Counted from the stretch's first letter, positions 40,824 to 53,890 are shown. The stretch is DNA of 64,000 bases from Pantoea sp. SOD02 (GCF_024707505.1 NZ_CP102604.1:3720001-3784000); one strand, 5' to 3'. Notes: generated from the letters alone by a model not told the origin. Numbers and translations: made by a program.

Positions 40824-43800
40824 TCACTTCTTATCGTCTTCGCGCGGTTTGCGCAGTACTTCATTGATTTCAGGCTTATCCAGCGGTCCGCTGATGTGGT
40901 AACGCAACAGCGAAATCTTATTCCACAGCGGCCCCAGTACTTTACTGGCCGCGAACACTGCTGCGCCAACCACCGGATTGATCACAAAGGCGGTGGCGAC
41001 GCCGACCGAGGCGGAGATTTCCGGGGCAACCACCGCTTCCATGTCGATCTGACGCTTCACCAAATCGATGTTGCCCTTCATGGCGATATCCGCTTCAAGG
41101 CCATCCACCAGCAGGTTATCGGTGCGCATCACGCCGTTTTCAATCCACGCTGTGCCGTTAATCGAATCGAAATAGAAACCATCACTAAAGGTGTCGCTGA
41201 AATCGAAGCGCATCTTACGTAGCAAGGCATCAAAGCTAAACAGACGCAGCAACTGTCCCGCGCGACCGGTATTAACATCGGCGATCTGGCCTTTGCCAAA
41301 GTGGCTTTTCAGCGTACCGCTCAGCGTCTCTACCGATGGTTGCCACGGCGCAGAACGCCAGTGCAGATCGTAATCGAGTTTGAACGGTGCGTCGCGCAGC
41401 GGCGTGTTCATGCCAAACCAGTTGGCGGCGTCGTTAATATTTTCGCCGCTTAGGCTGCCCTTCAGCGAAGTGCGCTGATCGCCGGGTTTATTCACCCATT
41501 CGCCCGCCACATTCAATTTTGAGCTGCCAGAATCAATCGAACCGTTAGTAAGTGCTAACGTATCGCCTTGCGGCTGTAGCTTCGCCTGCATGTGACCGAA
41601 TTTCTGTCCGCGCAGCCAGCACTCATCACAGTTAAGCTGTAATGCTGGCCAGCTGCTGAAGTTGATGTTGCTACTGTTACCGCCAAACGGCGATGATTTT
41701 CCGTCAGTTTTCTCAGCCCATTCAGGATTGTAGTAAAGATAGCTTAGGTTGATCTGCCACGGAGACTGCTGTGACGTCTGCAAACTACCACGTGCTTCAC
41801 GGCTCTCCACCTGCAAACGCGTGTTGCCGCCTGTGCCCTGCGTCACGGTGGCGTTAACGTCGTGCCACTGCTGACCGCCGAGCGTCAGCGCTGGTGTGCG
41901 CAGAATGAAGTCGCCAGGCAGCAATGCACCGCCCACTTCAGGTTCGCCCTGCGCATTGCGTGAACTGCCTGCGCCAGCCATCATCCCCATCCAGGCTTCG
42001 CCATCCAGCGGCGGGAGATTCAGCTCCATGCCGCGTTTTTCCGGCAGCTTCGGTGTGCTTTTCGCATCGTTAAGCCAGATACCGCGATCAACGCGCAGCT
42101 GCGGCTCCAGAATCCAGCGGCTATTGAAACGATGGTGCTCGCGCACGCTACCGTTCAAGGTAAAGCCTTTTAGATCGCCATCCGCGTTGATGGTAATCGG
42201 CATCACTTCACCGGCCGCTTTATCCAGCGGCGCAGGTAAGTGACTACTTACTGCTTTACCCTCGCCTTGCAGTGCAACTTTGTAGGTCGCACCACCTTTG
42301 TGCGGCAACGTGATATCCACATTGCCCTGCCACGGTAAAGAGCCGCCTAACTGACGCGTGATGGCGTCCGGCAGCACCTTGAGTTTACCTAGCTGCCAAT
42401 CGCCCAGCAGCTTGACGTTCACGCCAAAATCGTTGGGATTCTCTTGCGTGCTAAAACTCACGCCGGTTGGCTGCCCGAACCAGTTGGCTTGCAACTCTTC
42501 ACTCTCCAGATTGCCGTTGTTGTAACGGAAGCGGCCGGTGAGATTGTTCAGCGTGGTTTTTAACGGTTTGATATGCAGCGTGTTGTTGTTCAGCACCACA
42601 TTGCCGCTGGCGTGCACCTGCTCGCCATCCAACGGAATATCGAGATTGAGTTTGCCGCGCACATTGCCGCCAATCTGCAACTCCTGCAGCGCCGCGCCGA
42701 GTGTTGGCTTCAGCGGCGTTTGCTCGAAATAGTCGGCGATTTTTTTGCCTTCGCCGCTGATATCGCCATCGATAATCAACTTCTCTTTCAGGTAATCCGG
42801 AATCACCGCGCTGACATTGCGCGCATCAACTTCGCCGAGCTTGGTTTGCTCGGCTTTCATCCACAAACCGTTGTTGAGGAAGTCGAGATTGATGTCGAGA
42901 TTTTCCAGTACAGGCCAGCCGGGCTGGAACTGGAAGGTGGAATTGCGCAGCGGTACCCAAACTTCAAACATGCCGTCATTGTGTTTGAACGGGAACAGCG
43001 CGGGATCGCCAGCAAACAGCAGCGTGGCGTTATCCACCTGCCCGCCTTTAATCGCATCACTGAGATAGTGTGTAAGATCGTGGCCCATTAGCTGCTGCGG
43101 GAAGTAGCGCCACGCATCGCCGGCATCGGTGACGCGAATCCCGGCGAGAATATCAAGGCGAGGCGCGGTCCCCAAATTCTGCTGGTAGCGGAAATCGCCG
43201 CGTGCCCACAGCGAACGCGCCTGCACATCCAGCTGATGTCCATCCAGCGTTAAGCCGTTGGCATCACGCAGCCAGTTAAGCTGGCCGGTGATCTGTTTGA
43301 TTTGCAGCGGAGCCTGGAACATATCGCCGTACGGCACTTCCGCCTGACCCATCGCCACATCCAGCAAGCCATTGTTTAAGCTGCCGCTGGCGCTACCGCT
43401 GAGATTGCTGATACCCGGCAGCAATTCCCACTGTTGCCAGGCGAGATCGCGCCACTTCGCCTGCAAACGCGTTTGCTCCGGCTGCTGCAACGGGATATCC
43501 AGCGCCAGCGCATCAATGTGGCCGCGCGGTTGCAGTGAACGCCAGTTATCCAGCAAAGTCGGCGAAAGTGGCTTAAACAGCGGCACGATCGGTGCCAGAC
43601 GTTCTAAGTCGAGTTGGGTGGCACGCACGCGCACTTCCGCCGCGCTGTTGGCGCCGAGCATCTGCTTATCTTCCGGCTTCCACAGCAGAGAAAAATGCCC
43701 CGGCGCCCACGCGATGCCGTCGGTGCTCAGGCGAGTTTGCGGTACCGAAAGGCTCCAGCCATTTTGGTAGCGCGACAAGTGTGCAGTTAAGCCATCGACC

Positions 43801-44642
43801 TGTAATTGATGATCGCCCTGCTCGCCGCGCCAGCGCGCACCGCCTTTGCTCAGCAGCAAATCACCGGCGTAGAGATCGCCATCACGCAAATTCGCCCACG
43901 CAGCCAGACTGAAACGCGCGCTTTCAAGGCTGGTGTTGTCACGCAGCCACGGACCAATCCACGGCCGCACATCCACATCATCGGCCTGCATCCAGATGCG
44001 GCCATCGCTGAGTAAGCCGTTGCTGTCGTTGAGATCAAGTCGTACCTGCACCACGCCATGCTGGCCGGTAAAGCTGGAAAGGCTCACTTCGCCTTCAGCG
44101 CGGTGACGGGTATTTTCGTTCAACCAGGTAAGGCGCGGAATCGCCAGTTCGGCGTGTTGGCCGGACGGCGTCAGAAAACGGATGCTGCTGTCGCGCAGAT
44201 CGAAGTGATCGAACTGACGCAAAAACAGATCGTTGATTTGCGCCGGTTTGAAGCTGTTCTTCTGTTCGTCGCTGGTGAACAGCGGATGATTGGTTTCGAG
44301 ATGCAGCTGCCAGAAGGTGAGATCGCGGAATTGCCAGCGCCAGTGCAGCAGCGATTGCCACACGTTGAGCGCCAGATTGACGCGGCCGATGGTGAGTTGA
44401 CCATCTTCCTGCATCGAGATTTTGAGATCGCGCACCTGCAGCGTCGGGCCGAAATTCTCCCATTTCCCTTGCAGTTCGCTGGCATCGACCGTGACGCCGC
44501 TGACGCGTGAGATCGTCTGCAGAATATCGCTGCGATAACTGTTGAGGTGCGGCATCACGAGGCGCAACCCGCTGACCAGCAGCGCCACAATTACGATGAT
44601 TGCGGCGAGCAGCAGTAACAAAATCCTCGGCAACCGCCTCAC
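40824..44642 (-). CDS. yhdP: AsmA-like phospholipid-transport protein YhdP
   Basis: This 1272-residue inner-membrane-anchored AsmA-family protein (E. coli about 1266) has one N-terminal membrane helix (about 6-28, ILLLLLAAIIVIVALLVSGL) and a very long periplasmic beta-rich region, expected to form a bridge for phospholipids to the outer membrane with TamB and YdbH. The C-terminal AsmA-like domain (SFDALLRKMRFDFSDTFSDGFYFDSINGTA) is well conserved. It lies 46 bp downstream of rng. Confidence 0.94.
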   Translation of the reverse strand: MRRLPRILLLLLAAIIVIVALLVSGLRLVMPHLNSYRSDILQTISRVSGVTVDASELQGKWENFGPTLQVRDLKISMQEDGQLTIGRVNLALNVWQSLLHWRWQFRDLTFWQLHLETNHPLFTSDEQKNSFKPAQINDLFLRQFDHFDLRDSSIRFLTPSGQHAELAIPRLTWLNENTRHRAEGEVSLSSFTGQHGVVQVRLDLNDSNGLLSDGRIWMQADDVDVRPWIGPWLRDNTSLESARFSLAAWANLRDGDLYAGDLLLSKGGARWRGEQGDHQLQVDGLTAHLSRYQNGWSLSVPQTRLSTDGIAWAPGHFSLLWKPEDKQMLGANSAAEVRVRATQLDLERLAPIVPLFKPLSPTLLDNWRSLQPRGHIDALALDIPLQQPEQTRLQAKWRDLAWQQWELLPGISNLSGSASGSLNNGLLDVAMGQAEVPYGDMFQAPLQIKQITGQLNWLRDANGLTLDGHQLDVQARSLWARGDFRYQQNLGTAPRLDILAGIRVTDAGDAWRYFPQQLMGHDLTHYLSDAIKGGQVDNATLLFAGDPALFPFKHNDGMFEVWVPLRNSTFQFQPGWPVLENLDINLDFLNNGLWMKAEQTKLGEVDARNVSAVIPDYLKEKLIIDGDISGEGKKIADYFEQTPLKPTLGAALQELQIGGNVRGKLNLDIPLDGEQVHASGNVVLNNNTLHIKPLKTTLNNLTGRFRYNNGNLESEELQANWFGQPTGVSFSTQENPNDFGVNVKLLGDWQLGKLKVLPDAITRQLGGSLPWQGNVDITLPHKGGATYKVALQGEGKAVSSHLPAPLDKAAGEVMPITINADGDLKGFTLNGSVREHHRFNSRWILEPQLRVDRGIWLNDAKSTPKLPEKRGMELNLPPLDGEAWMGMMAGAGSSRNAQGEPEVGGALLPGDFILRTPALTLGGQQWHDVNATVTQGTGGNTRLQVESREARGSLQTSQQSPWQINLSYLYYNPEWAEKTDGKSSPFGGNSSNINFSSWPALQLNCDECWLRGQKFGHMQAKLQPQGDTLALTNGSIDSGSSKLNVAGEWVNKPGDQRTSLKGSLSGENINDAANWFGMNTPLRDAPFKLDYDLHWRSAPWQPSVETLSGTLKSHFGKGQIADVNTGRAGQLLRLFSFDALLRKMRFDFSDTFSDGFYFDSINGTAWIENGVMRTDNLLVDGLEADIAMKGNIDLVKRQIDMEAVVAPEISASVGVATAFVINPVVGAAVFAASKVLGPLWNKISLLRYHISGPLDKPEINEVLRKPREDDKK

Positions 44643-44688
44643 ACACCTCTCCTTGCTGTCCGTTGGCTTACGGAACTTAACCTCACGA

Positions 44689-46158
44689 TCACATCATGAC
44701 GACATCAAACTGCTCTTGGGTATAGAGCGGTTCAACATGAACTTTGACCTGCTTACCGACGAAGATTTCCACTTCCGCCAGCGCGTGTGACTCTTCGCCC
44801 TTCAGCGCGTCGCCCACCGCCGGGGAAACGTACACCAGGAAGCGGTCGGAATCGTAGGCGTGATGCACGCGCACAATTTCACGCATGATCTCATAGCAGA
44901 CGGTTTCCACCGTTTTCAAGGTGCCGCGCCCTTTGCACACCGGGCAATCGGCGCACAGCACATGTTCAATACTTTCTCGCGTACGCTTGCGCGTCATCTC
45001 CACCAAACCCAGCGCCGAGAAACCGTTGATGCCGGTTTTCACCCGATCTTTGCTCAGCGCACTCTCCAGCGAATGCAGCACGCGACGGCGATGTTCGTCG
45101 TTACTCATGTCGATGAAATCGATAATGATGATGCCGCCGAGGTTGCGCAGTCGCAGCTGACGCGCGATAGCTTGCGTCGCTTCAATGTTGGTATTGAAGA
45201 TGGTTTCGTCGAGATTACGGTGTCCGACAAACGCGCCGGTATTGATATCCACCGTGGTCATGGCTTCGGTTTGATCGATGATCAGATAACCGCCGGACTT
45301 CAGCTCGACCTTGCGCTCCAGCGAACGCTGAATTTCGTTCTCGACATCGAACAGATCAAAAATCGGCTGCTTGCCGCTGTAGAGCTCCAGCTTGCTGGCC
45401 ATTTCCGGAATGTATTCGCTGGTGAATTCCACCAGCAAATCGCAGGTCAAACGCGAATCCACGCGGATGCGATCCAGCGCGGCACCGGCGAAATCACGCA
45501 GTACACGCTGCGCTAACGCCAGCTCACCGTACAGCAGGCAACGCGTCTGATTACGTTTTTTACGCTCGCTGACTTTGGTCCACAAACGTTTCAGGAAAGC
45601 GGCATCCTGCGACAACTCTTCCGAACCAATGCCTTCGGCGGCGGTACGAATAATAAAGCCGCCGAGATCGTCACAGTGTGCCGCAACCACCGTTTTCAGT
45701 CGTTCGCGCTCGGCTTCGGTCTCAATACGCTGTGACACGCCAACGTGTGATGCGCCAGGCATGAACACCAGATAGCGCGAAGGCAAGGTAATATCGGTGG
45801 TTAGGCGCGCGCCTTTGGTGCCAAGCGGATCTTTCACCACCTGCACCATCAAATCCTGGCCGGGACGCACCAGTTCGCCGATGTCGCGCACCACAAAATT
45901 TTTCTTCTCATCACCCGCCACGCATTCGGTGTGCGGCATGATGTCGGAGGCGTGCAGAAAAGCGGCTTTTTCCATGCCAATATCGACAAAGGCCGCCTGC
46001 ATACCCGGCAAGACGCGACTGACGCGTCCTTTATAGATGTTGCCCACGATGCCGCGTCGTGCTTCGCGCTCAATGTGGATTTCCTGCAGAATGCCGCCAT
46101 CAATGTAGGCAACACGGGTTTCCGAAGGTGTCACATTTACCAGCAGTTCAGCCGTCAT
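44689..46158 (-). CDS. rng: Ribonuclease G
   Basis: This 489-residue RNase E/G-family endonuclease matures the 5' end of 16S rRNA and degrades some mRNAs. An S1 domain (about 35-125, [23 protein letters not shown]) is followed by an RNase H-like fold and the catalytic region [12 protein letters not shown]...[10 protein letters not shown] with metal-binding aspartates. The zinc-link CPVC lies at about residue 405 (DCPVCKGRG). The long RNase E C-terminal scaffold is absent, as expected. Its start overlaps the yhdE stop by 11 bp. Confidence 0.97.
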   Translation of the reverse strand: MTAELLVNVTPSETRVAYIDGGILQEIHIEREARRGIVGNIYKGRVSRVLPGMQAAFVDIGMEKAAFLHASDIMPHTECVAGDEKKNFVVRDIGELVRPGQDLMVQVVKDPLGTKGARLTTDITLPSRYLVFMPGASHVGVSQRIETEAERERLKTVVAAHCDDLGGFIIRTAAEGIGSEELSQDAAFLKRLWTKVSERKKRNQTRCLLYGELALAQRVLRDFAGAALDRIRVDSRLTCDLLVEFTSEYIPEMASKLELYSGKQPIFDLFDVENEIQRSLERKVELKSGGYLIIDQTEAMTTVDINTGAFVGHRNLDETIFNTNIEATQAIARQLRLRNLGGIIIIDFIDMSNDEHRRRVLHSLESALSKDRVKTGINGFSALGLVEMTRKRTRESIEHVLCADCPVCKGRGTLKTVETVCYEIMREIVRVHHAYDSDRFLVYVSPAVGDALKGEESHALAEVEIFVGKQVKVHVEPLYTQEQFDVVMM

Positions 46159-46741
46159 CTTGTCCCCTTAACGCCCGCAGTGACTGAAAATGACTCAGCA
46201 GCTCACCGGTCTCAACCAGCGGCAATCCCACTACGGCGTGATAGCTTCCATTAATCTTGCGGACAAAATTGCCGCCAAGGCCCTGAATTCCGTACGCGCC
46301 GGCTTTATCCATCGGCTCGCCACTGGCGATATAGTGCGAAATTTCCTCCGCCGTCATCTTGCGGAAGGTCACGTCCGTGGTCACCAGGCAATCCAGTTCA
46401 CGCTGTTTATCAGCCAGCGCTACGGCGGTCATTACCTGATGGGTTTGTCCTGAAAGCTTACTCAGCATCGCGGCGGCGTGCGCGGCATCCTGCGGCTTTT
46501 CCAGTACCTCACCGTTCAGTACCACAATGGTATCGGCACCCAACACCGGCAGATCCTGCGGTGCTACCGCGACGCCCGCGCGCGCCTTATCTGACGCCAG
46601 ACGACGCACGTAAACTTCAGCCGCTTCTTCTGGCTGACGCTGCTCTTCTACGTGGGTAATCAGGCGTTCAAATTGCAGACCAAGCTGCGTTAACAGCTCA
46701 CGTCGACGCGGTGAACCGGATGCGAGGTACAGGCTAATCAT
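46148..46741 (-). CDS. yhdE: Maf-family nucleotide pyrophosphatase YhdE
   Basis: This 197-residue Maf protein hydrolyses dTTP, UTP and modified pyrimidine triphosphates (house-cleaning). Signatures: [12 protein letters not shown] at the N-terminus, [16 protein letters not shown], and [28 protein letters not shown]. The start at 46741 is set by family homology; the frame is open 22 codons further but that part overlaps mreD and is not conserved. It lies 8 bp after mreD and overlaps rng. Confidence 0.95.
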   Translation of the reverse strand: MISLYLASGSPRRRELLTQLGLQFERLITHVEEQRQPEEAAEVYVRRLASDKARAGVAVAPQDLPVLGADTIVVLNGEVLEKPQDAAHAAAMLSKLSGQTHQVMTAVALADKQRELDCLVTTDVTFRKMTAEEISHYIASGEPMDKAGAYGIQGLGGNFVRKINGSYHAVVGLPLVETGELLSHFQSLRALRGQDDG

Positions 46742-46749
46742 AGTATTCC

Positions 46750-47238
46750 TTACTGAACAGCGAATTGACGGCGAATCTTTCTCATCAATAAGAATAGCCA
46801 GGGCCACAGGACGCCGTCGACCACACTACTCCAGAAGATTTCCGGGCGGAATGAGACGTTAATAACCAGGAATTCTGCCCAGAAAACAATCACATCCACC
46901 GCAAGGGACAGCACCATAACCATTAATGCCTGCTGCCACAACGCTAAGTTTCGGAATAACTGAAATTTAAAGGCCACCAGATACGCGATGATGCTGAATG
47001 CCAGCGCACGCACGCCCAGCGTTGAACCTGCTACCAGATCCATGATGCCACCGAGGAAAAAACCGGTACCAACATTCACCCGATGCGGCAGCGCCAGCAC
47101 CCAGTAAATCAGGATCAGCAACAGCCATGAAGGCCGGAACATGAAGATCTGTTCCGGCCACGGCATGATTTGCAGGATGAGGGCAATCAGAAAGGACAGC
47201 CAGATAACCCATCGGCCCTGGCTGCGATATCGACTCAA
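46750..47238 (-). CDS. mreD: Rod-shape determining protein MreD
   Basis: This 162-residue polytopic inner-membrane protein has about five hydrophobic segments ([46 protein letters not shown] and others). It belongs to the elongasome that directs lateral wall synthesis. It overlaps the mreC stop by ATGA, so translation is coupled. Confidence 0.96.
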   Translation of the reverse strand: MSRYRSQGRWVIWLSFLIALILQIMPWPEQIFMFRPSWLLLILIYWVLALPHRVNVGTGFFLGGIMDLVAGSTLGVRALAFSIIAYLVAFKFQLFRNLALWQQALMVMVLSLAVDVIVFWAEFLVINVSFRPEIFWSSVVDGVLWPWLFLLMRKIRRQFAVQ

Positions 47239-48269
47239 GGCTGGCCTCCGCGTGTGTTCGCAGAATTCCCTTGCGAACGACTGCTATTAGCGGGTTGCGG
47301 TGGCCCCATTTGCTGTGATGACTGCAAAGTATCCGGTGCCGGTGGGCCCATTTCGCCTGCTGGCGGCAGAACCTGCGGCATCATCTGCATCAAACGTTCG
47401 TTGGCAACGCGATGCACTTCGTCCGGCGCCATTGGTGCTACGCCGTTACGATCTGCGCCCCACAGCAGCAGCAGATAGCGCAAACGCTGCAAGCCAGCCG
47501 CTGGACGCGCCTGAATCACCGTGTAAGCACGCTGTGTATCGACTTTCACCGAGGAGACCACGCCAACCGGATAACCTTCCGGGAAGCGGCCGCCCAGGCC
47601 AGACGTGACCAGCACATCGCCCACGCGAATATCGGTGTTGCCCGGCAGATGTTCCAGCTGCAGATCTTCGCTGCAGCCATTACCGGCGGCAATCACGCGA
47701 ATATCGTTACGCAACACCTGAATCGGCAATGCATGCGATGCATCGCAAATCAGCAATACGCGGCTGGTAACCTGACCGACTGCAACCACCTGACCAACAA
47801 CCCCTTTATCACTGATCACCGGCTGGCCTTCGTAAACACCGTTTACGCTGCCTTTGTCGATAACCACTTGATCGGTATAAGGATCGGTGCCGGTGGAGAT
47901 CACCTGCGTCACCATCTTGTGCTCATCCTGGCGCAGCGGCGAGCCAAGCAGTTCACGCAGACGCGCGTTTTCCTGCTTATATTGCCCCAGCATCAGCAAG
48001 TCACTGTTTTTCAGGAAGAGCTCACGGCGCAGTGCTTTGTTTTCCAGCTCCAATTGCTGACGTGACGCCAGCGTTTCGGAAACGCCATCAAGAAGTTGTC
48101 TTGGCCCGTTGGCCAAAAAATAAAATGGACTGACCGACGTGTCCAGGTAGTTGCGAATCTGGGAAAAGGAGCTCACGCGGCTATCAGCGATAATAATCGC
48201 GATAGCCACAATGACTGCCAGAAAGAGGCGCAACTGCAGGGAAGGTCCCCTGCTAAAAATCGGCTTCAT
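47235..48269 (-). CDS. mreC: Rod-shape determining protein MreC
   Basis: This 344-residue bitopic protein has an N-terminal helix (about 12-28, [17 protein letters not shown]), a short coiled coil ([18 protein letters not shown]), and a periplasmic beta domain ([26 protein letters not shown]). It activates PBP2-RodA. The C-terminal 50 residues are Pro/Gln/Ser-rich and low complexity. It is 156 bp downstream of mreB. Confidence 0.97.
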   Translation of the reverse strand: MKPIFSRGPSLQLRLFLAVIVAIAIIIADSRVSSFSQIRNYLDTSVSPFYFLANGPRQLLDGVSETLASRQQLELENKALRRELFLKNSDLLMLGQYKQENARLRELLGSPLRQDEHKMVTQVISTGTDPYTDQVVIDKGSVNGVYEGQPVISDKGVVGQVVAVGQVTSRVLLICDASHALPIQVLRNDIRVIAAGNGCSEDLQLEHLPGNTDIRVGDVLVTSGLGGRFPEGYPVGVVSSVKVDTQRAYTVIQARPAAGLQRLRYLLLLWGADRNGVAPMAPDEVHRVANERLMQMMPQVLPPAGEMGPPAPDTLQSSQQMGPPQPANSSRSQGNSANTRGGQP

Positions 48270-48425
48270 AAATTCTGCGTGTTCCTCGACATCAGGGAAG
48301 AAGCGTTAGCCGTATAGCCAACGCCTCCAGGGCTGGACGCATCTCGCCGTCGTGCGTTGCAGCAGCAGCGTCAGCATAGGCGCTATTCCCTGCGCAATTT
48401 GACCAGGGCCTTAGCCGTTGAGGAA

Positions 48426-49779
<1,354 letters not shown>

Positions 49780-51726
49780 TTAAATTCGATAACGTTGCGA
49801 GTGTTTCTTTACATTACTGTTGACCGGCAACGAGGGCGCAAAGAAATCGCCTTGCCCGCCAGAAACACCCAATCCCGACAGCGTTTGCCACTCCGCGCGC
49901 GTACGCACACCTGCGGCGAAAACCTGCGTTGGTGATGACTTACACACTTCAAGCAAACTCTGCACAAACAGCTGGTTCTCGGTACGTCGCTCAATGTTGC
50001 GTACCAAACCCGGCGCAAGTTTAATCACTTCAATCGGGAATTGCTTGATATAAGCGCTGCTCACCACCGTCAATCCGGCCTGATCCACCGCAATGCGACA
50101 GCCAAATGCCGTTAACATATGGAAAACCGGCACTAAACGGCTGATGTGTTGACAAACATCGGCCTCAGCAAGTTCAAATAAAAAACGTTTTCTTTGCGTT
50201 TTGCTGCACTGCAGCAGCAGTTTTTGCAGCCAGCGTTGGAAAGGCCGCTGCAACAGCGAGTCAATATTCACTGGTAGTGCCAGGGTTTCATCCGGCCACA
50301 TTTCAGAGAGCGCCGCAATACGCGCCACCAGTTGGCGATCCCAGCTATCGGTCATACCCAGCTGCAACACCAGCGGCATAAACTCCGCCGACACCACTTC
50401 TTTGTCGCCATCGAACACGCGCGTCAGTAATTCGCGATGATGGACTTTTCCATCCAGCAGCACCGCCGGTTTTTGGTACATTCGCGGGCCACCACGATTG
50501 AGCGTGTTCTCCAGCAAGGTCCGCCAGCGCACGCTGCCGCGCCCCATGTCCAGCGTATTGCCTTCGCCAACCGACCAACTGTTGCCGCCCTGCAATGCCG
50601 CACGCCGCGTGGCCATCTCCACATTTTCCATCACCTGCGAGACACTTTGTCCGCTGCGCCACGCGCTGATGCCGATGTGGATGAGATCATCGCGATCGAC
50701 CATGCGCATCGGCGGCAGTGAATCGACGGCATTGATCAGTTGGTCGGCAATGCTGTTGGCCTCTTTTAGAGTGCGATGCGGCAGCAAGACGGCGAAATCA
50801 CTGCGGAAGTAACGTGCCAGCAATGCGCCCGGATAGCGCAGCACAAAGGTCGACAGCATATTAATCAGGTCAAACAGATACTCTTCCACCAGCGTTGGCC
50901 CAAGGGTTTCGTGCAGGGTATCGAGATCCGGCAGGCGCACCATCATCACCACGCCGTGCGTGCCGACATCTTCCTGATCTTCCAGCAACGTCGCCAACTG
51001 GTTATCGAAGAACAAACGATTGTTGAGACCGGTACGCGAATCCTGCGCCGCAAAGGTGCGAATTAAGGTATCGATGCGTAAACGCTGCTCGCCCGCTTCC
51101 TGCAAATCGCCCAGAAGCGTATCGATGGCGCGACTGGCTTTCGGCGGCCACTCCGCCGCATGCTCATCCGGGGAGCGGCGTTCCCCGGCCAGAATGCGAT
51201 CGGCGCGCGCTTCTAGTTGTTCCATATTGTGCCAGCGCCGATTGAGCCAGCGGTTGGTCATAACCAGCAGCACACACATGATAGCGACGACAGTAAACAG
51301 GACCACCAGCGTATAAGTGCCGGTAAAGGAGCGAAACAGGGTTTTGGCGGGATCGAGCACCACTACGCGCAGTTCAAGGCCCGGCGAATGCGTCAGGGGC
51401 AAATCGAATTGCACAAAGCGATTGGGCTCATCTTCTAACATCGGATTTTCGTGGCGGGCTAAACTGAACACTAAGGTATCGCCATTCAGCAGCTGCATCT
51501 GTTCGGCATTGACCACCGGCATCATGCGCGTCAGCCACTGCGTGATCTCCTGCGGCGATTGTGAAGCCAGGGCTTTATCCACTTCAGTCGCCAGCGTTTG
51601 CATGCGCGTTTCTACACGCTGCTGCGACAGCCAGATAAAACTAAAAGCGCAGCCCACCAGCATCAATATCATCGCCAGTAAGCTTAATAAGGTAATAAAC
51701 GCAGAAAATTTAGTTGTTAATCGCAT
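49780..51726 (-). CDS. csrD: CsrD, regulator of CsrB/CsrC turnover
   Basis: This 648-residue membrane protein has two helices (about 9-33 and 138-157), a HAMP-like segment, and degenerate GGDEF (ARYFRSDFAVLL) and EAL (HHRELLTRV) domains. It is not expected to make or cleave c-di-GMP; in E. coli it targets CsrB and CsrC RNAs for RNase E. The start at 51726 (MRLTTKFSAFITLL) follows E. coli; 29 upstream codons are rejected as non-conserved. It is upstream of mreBCD as in E. coli. Confidence 0.94.
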   Translation of the reverse strand: MRLTTKFSAFITLLSLLAMILMLVGCAFSFIWLSQQRVETRMQTLATEVDKALASQSPQEITQWLTRMMPVVNAEQMQLLNGDTLVFSLARHENPMLEDEPNRFVQFDLPLTHSPGLELRVVVLDPAKTLFRSFTGTYTLVVLFTVVAIMCVLLVMTNRWLNRRWHNMEQLEARADRILAGERRSPDEHAAEWPPKASRAIDTLLGDLQEAGEQRLRIDTLIRTFAAQDSRTGLNNRLFFDNQLATLLEDQEDVGTHGVVMMVRLPDLDTLHETLGPTLVEEYLFDLINMLSTFVLRYPGALLARYFRSDFAVLLPHRTLKEANSIADQLINAVDSLPPMRMVDRDDLIHIGISAWRSGQSVSQVMENVEMATRRAALQGGNSWSVGEGNTLDMGRGSVRWRTLLENTLNRGGPRMYQKPAVLLDGKVHHRELLTRVFDGDKEVVSAEFMPLVLQLGMTDSWDRQLVARIAALSEMWPDETLALPVNIDSLLQRPFQRWLQKLLLQCSKTQRKRFLFELAEADVCQHISRLVPVFHMLTAFGCRIAVDQAGLTVVSSAYIKQFPIEVIKLAPGLVRNIERRTENQLFVQSLLEVCKSSPTQVFAAGVRTRAEWQTLSGLGVSGGQGDFFAPSLPVNSNVKKHSQRYRI

Positions 51727-52050
51727 CCCTGTGCCTGCATCACTGCGGTTATGAACGGTGTTAATCCGTAGGCGCCACTCTGACCACTGGCGCAAACCTG
51801 AGCAAAATAGCACAAATCAAGGTGTGATTCAGCGCCAGACTGGCATCAAAATCGCACATAACACAGCTTGATAAGCGCTACGGCGCGAGTATAGCGTTAA
51901 ACCGTGATGGCCTGACTTTGCTACGGGCTTTTTCGTCCTATTCTCAAAGAGTGTGTTTTGCCAGGAAATTTCACATTTTTCCCCGCAAGTTCGCGCCTGA
52001 CGCTGAAGTTGAGCATGCTGGTTATAACTTACTATTCACAGGAGAACGTC
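51727..52050. other. csrD-msrP divergent region
   Basis: This 324-bp gap holds the divergent csrD and msrP promoters. msrP has an ACAGGAGAA ribosome site 8 bp before its ATG. No operator is assigned; notably no HprRS two-component genes, which control msrPQ in E. coli, are adjacent. Confidence 0.4.
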
Positions 52051-53055
52051 ATGAACCTGAAGCACTTGCTCACAGAAGCCGACGTCACGCCAGAAAGCGT
52101 CTTTAATATGCGCCGCCGTCAGGTGCTGAAAGCGTTGGGATTAGGCGCAGCAGCAGCCAGTTTGCCAGGCACGGCGCAAGCCGATGTATTGAGCTGGTTT
52201 AAAGGCAATAACCGCCCGCCCGCGCCTGCTGGCAGAGATTTAGATTTCACTAAACCGGCCGAATGGCAGGCTGATTTGCCGCTCACGCCGTTTGATAAGG
52301 TGTCGGGTTACAACAACTTCTACGAATTTGGTCTGGATAAAGCCGATCCTGCCGCCAATGCCGGCACGCTGAAAACCGATCCATGGAAACTGCGCATCGA
52401 AGGGGAAGTTGCCAAACCGATCACGCTGGATATGGATGACATCTTCAAGCGTTTCGCAATGGAACAGCGCATTTATCGCATGCGCTGCGTCGAAGCCTGG
52501 TCGATGGTGATTCCGTGGGTCGGCTTCGAGCTTAACAAGCTTCTGAAACTGGCTGAACCCACCAGCAATGCACGCTATGTGGCGTTTGAAACGCTGTATG
52601 CACCTGACCAAATGCCCGGTCAGAAAGATCGCTTTATCGGCGGCGGGCTGGATTATCCCTATGTAGAAGGCTTGCGTCTTGATGAAGCGATGCATCCACT
52701 GACGCTGCTGAGTACCGGCGTATATGGCAAAGCGCTGCCACCGCAAAATGGTGCGCCGATTCGCCTGACGGTGCCGTGGAAATATGGCTTCAAAGGGATT
52801 AAATCGATTGTGAAGATCACGTTGACGCACGATCGTCCACCAACCACCTGGAGCCAGATCGCCGCCAATGAGTACGGTTTCTATGCCAATGTGAACCCGC
52901 ATGTGAATCATCCGCGCTGGTCGCAGGCTACCGAACGCTTTATTGGCGCGGGCGGCATTCTAAAGGTTGATCGCCAACCTACGCTGCTGTTCAACGGCTA
53001 CGCGAAAGAAGTGGCTTCACTGTATCGCGGGCTGGATTTACGGGAGAACTATTAA
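52051..53055 (+). CDS. msrP: Periplasmic protein-methionine-sulfoxide reductase catalytic subunit MsrP
   Basis: This 334-residue molybdoenzyme repairs oxidised methionine in periplasmic proteins. A twin-arginine signal ([18 protein letters not shown], about residues 20-37) sends it out folded. Cys146 in [15 protein letters not shown] is the molybdenum ligand, at the same position as in E. coli. The start at 52051 ([16 protein letters not shown]) matches the family and has AGGAGAA upstream. msrQ starts directly after its stop. Confidence 0.96.
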   Translation: MNLKHLLTEADVTPESVFNMRRRQVLKALGLGAAAASLPGTAQADVLSWFKGNNRPPAPAGRDLDFTKPAEWQADLPLTPFDKVSGYNNFYEFGLDKADPAANAGTLKTDPWKLRIEGEVAKPITLDMDDIFKRFAMEQRIYRMRCVEAWSMVIPWVGFELNKLLKLAEPTSNARYVAFETLYAPDQMPGQKDRFIGGGLDYPYVEGLRLDEAMHPLTLLSTGVYGKALPPQNGAPIRLTVPWKYGFKGIKSIVKITLTHDRPPTTWSQIAANEYGFYANVNPHVNHPRWSQATERFIGAGGILKVDRQPTLLFNGYAKEVASLYRGLDLRENY

Positions 53056-53658
53056 GTGCGCCTCACTTTACGCCACATCACTGCGTTAAAAGTCGTGCTG
53101 CATCTGGCGGCTTTTCTGCCGTTTGTTTATCTGTTTATGGCGGCGAGTCAGGGCTGGCTGAGCGCCGATCCGGCGAAAGATATCCAGCATTTTACCGGCA
53201 GAATGGCGCTGAAGTTACTGCTTGCCACACTGCTGGTCAGCCCGTTAACGCGCTACCTGAAACAGCCGCTGCTGATTCGTACTCGCCGTCTGCTCGGCGT
53301 GTGGTGTTTCGCCTGGGCCAGTTTGCATCTCACCAGCTACTACTTGCTGGAACTTGGCTACGATCATCTGCGTTTACTCGGCAGTGAGTTGATTTCTCGT
53401 CCTTATTTGTTACTGGGGATGATCAGCTGGACGATTCTCTTCGCCCTCGCTATCACCTCATTTCAACGCATGCAGCGCAAACTGGGTCGTCGCTGGCAAA
53501 CGCTGCATAATGGCGTCTATCTGGTCGCGATCCTCGCACCTATCCACTATCTTTGGTCTGTGAAAGTATTGTCCCCGCAGCCGGTAATCTACGCTTTGCT
53601 GGCCATTGCGCTGTTAGCGTGGCGTTACAATAAGTTGCGTAAACTTCTCTCCAGATAA
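53056..53658 (+). CDS. msrQ: MsrQ, heme-containing membrane subunit of the MsrPQ system
   Basis: This 200-residue ferric-reductase-like protein has about six membrane helices and conserved histidines in [16 protein letters not shown] and [18 protein letters not shown] for heme. It passes electrons from the quinone pool to MsrP. It starts with GTG immediately after the msrP stop codon. In E. coli the pair is elsewhere; the position before aroQ is common in related genera. Confidence 0.95.
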   Translation: MRLTLRHITALKVVLHLAAFLPFVYLFMAASQGWLSADPAKDIQHFTGRMALKLLLATLLVSPLTRYLKQPLLIRTRRLLGVWCFAWASLHLTSYYLLELGYDHLRLLGSELISRPYLLLGMISWTILFALAITSFQRMQRKLGRRWQTLHNGVYLVAILAPIHYLWSVKVLSPQPVIYALLAIALLAWRYNKLRKLLSR

Positions 53659-53774
53659 TCCCCGCACGGTTGTGTTCCTCCCGCGAGATCTGTTAAAAAG
53701 TGTGGCCTTCGGGCCGCATTCGATCAACTTCGCAGATAAGACCAGTATTTTGCTGCGAATGTCGACGAAACGGA

Positions 53775-53780
53775 TATAAT
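53775..53780 (+). promoter_or_regulatory. -10 element of the likely aroQ-accBC promoter
   Basis: A perfect TATAAT lies 110 bp before the aroQ start. The best -35 candidate, TTGCTG at 53750-53755, has a long 19-bp spacer, so the promoter may need help or a different -35. Confidence 0.5.
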
Positions 53781-53890
53781 GCCCGGCTTTATTGCAAGCG
53801 AAGTCTTCTTTTTCATCCTCAAGGGTGACAAACGCAAGATGGCGCGGTATTTTACGCGATGCCTTACTGATTGCAGGAGATAGCAGCAAG

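Noticed and set aside
51727..51813. Extension of csrD by 29 residues
   Set aside because: MRLTTKFSAF is the conserved start followed directly by TM1; the extension is polar and not conserved.
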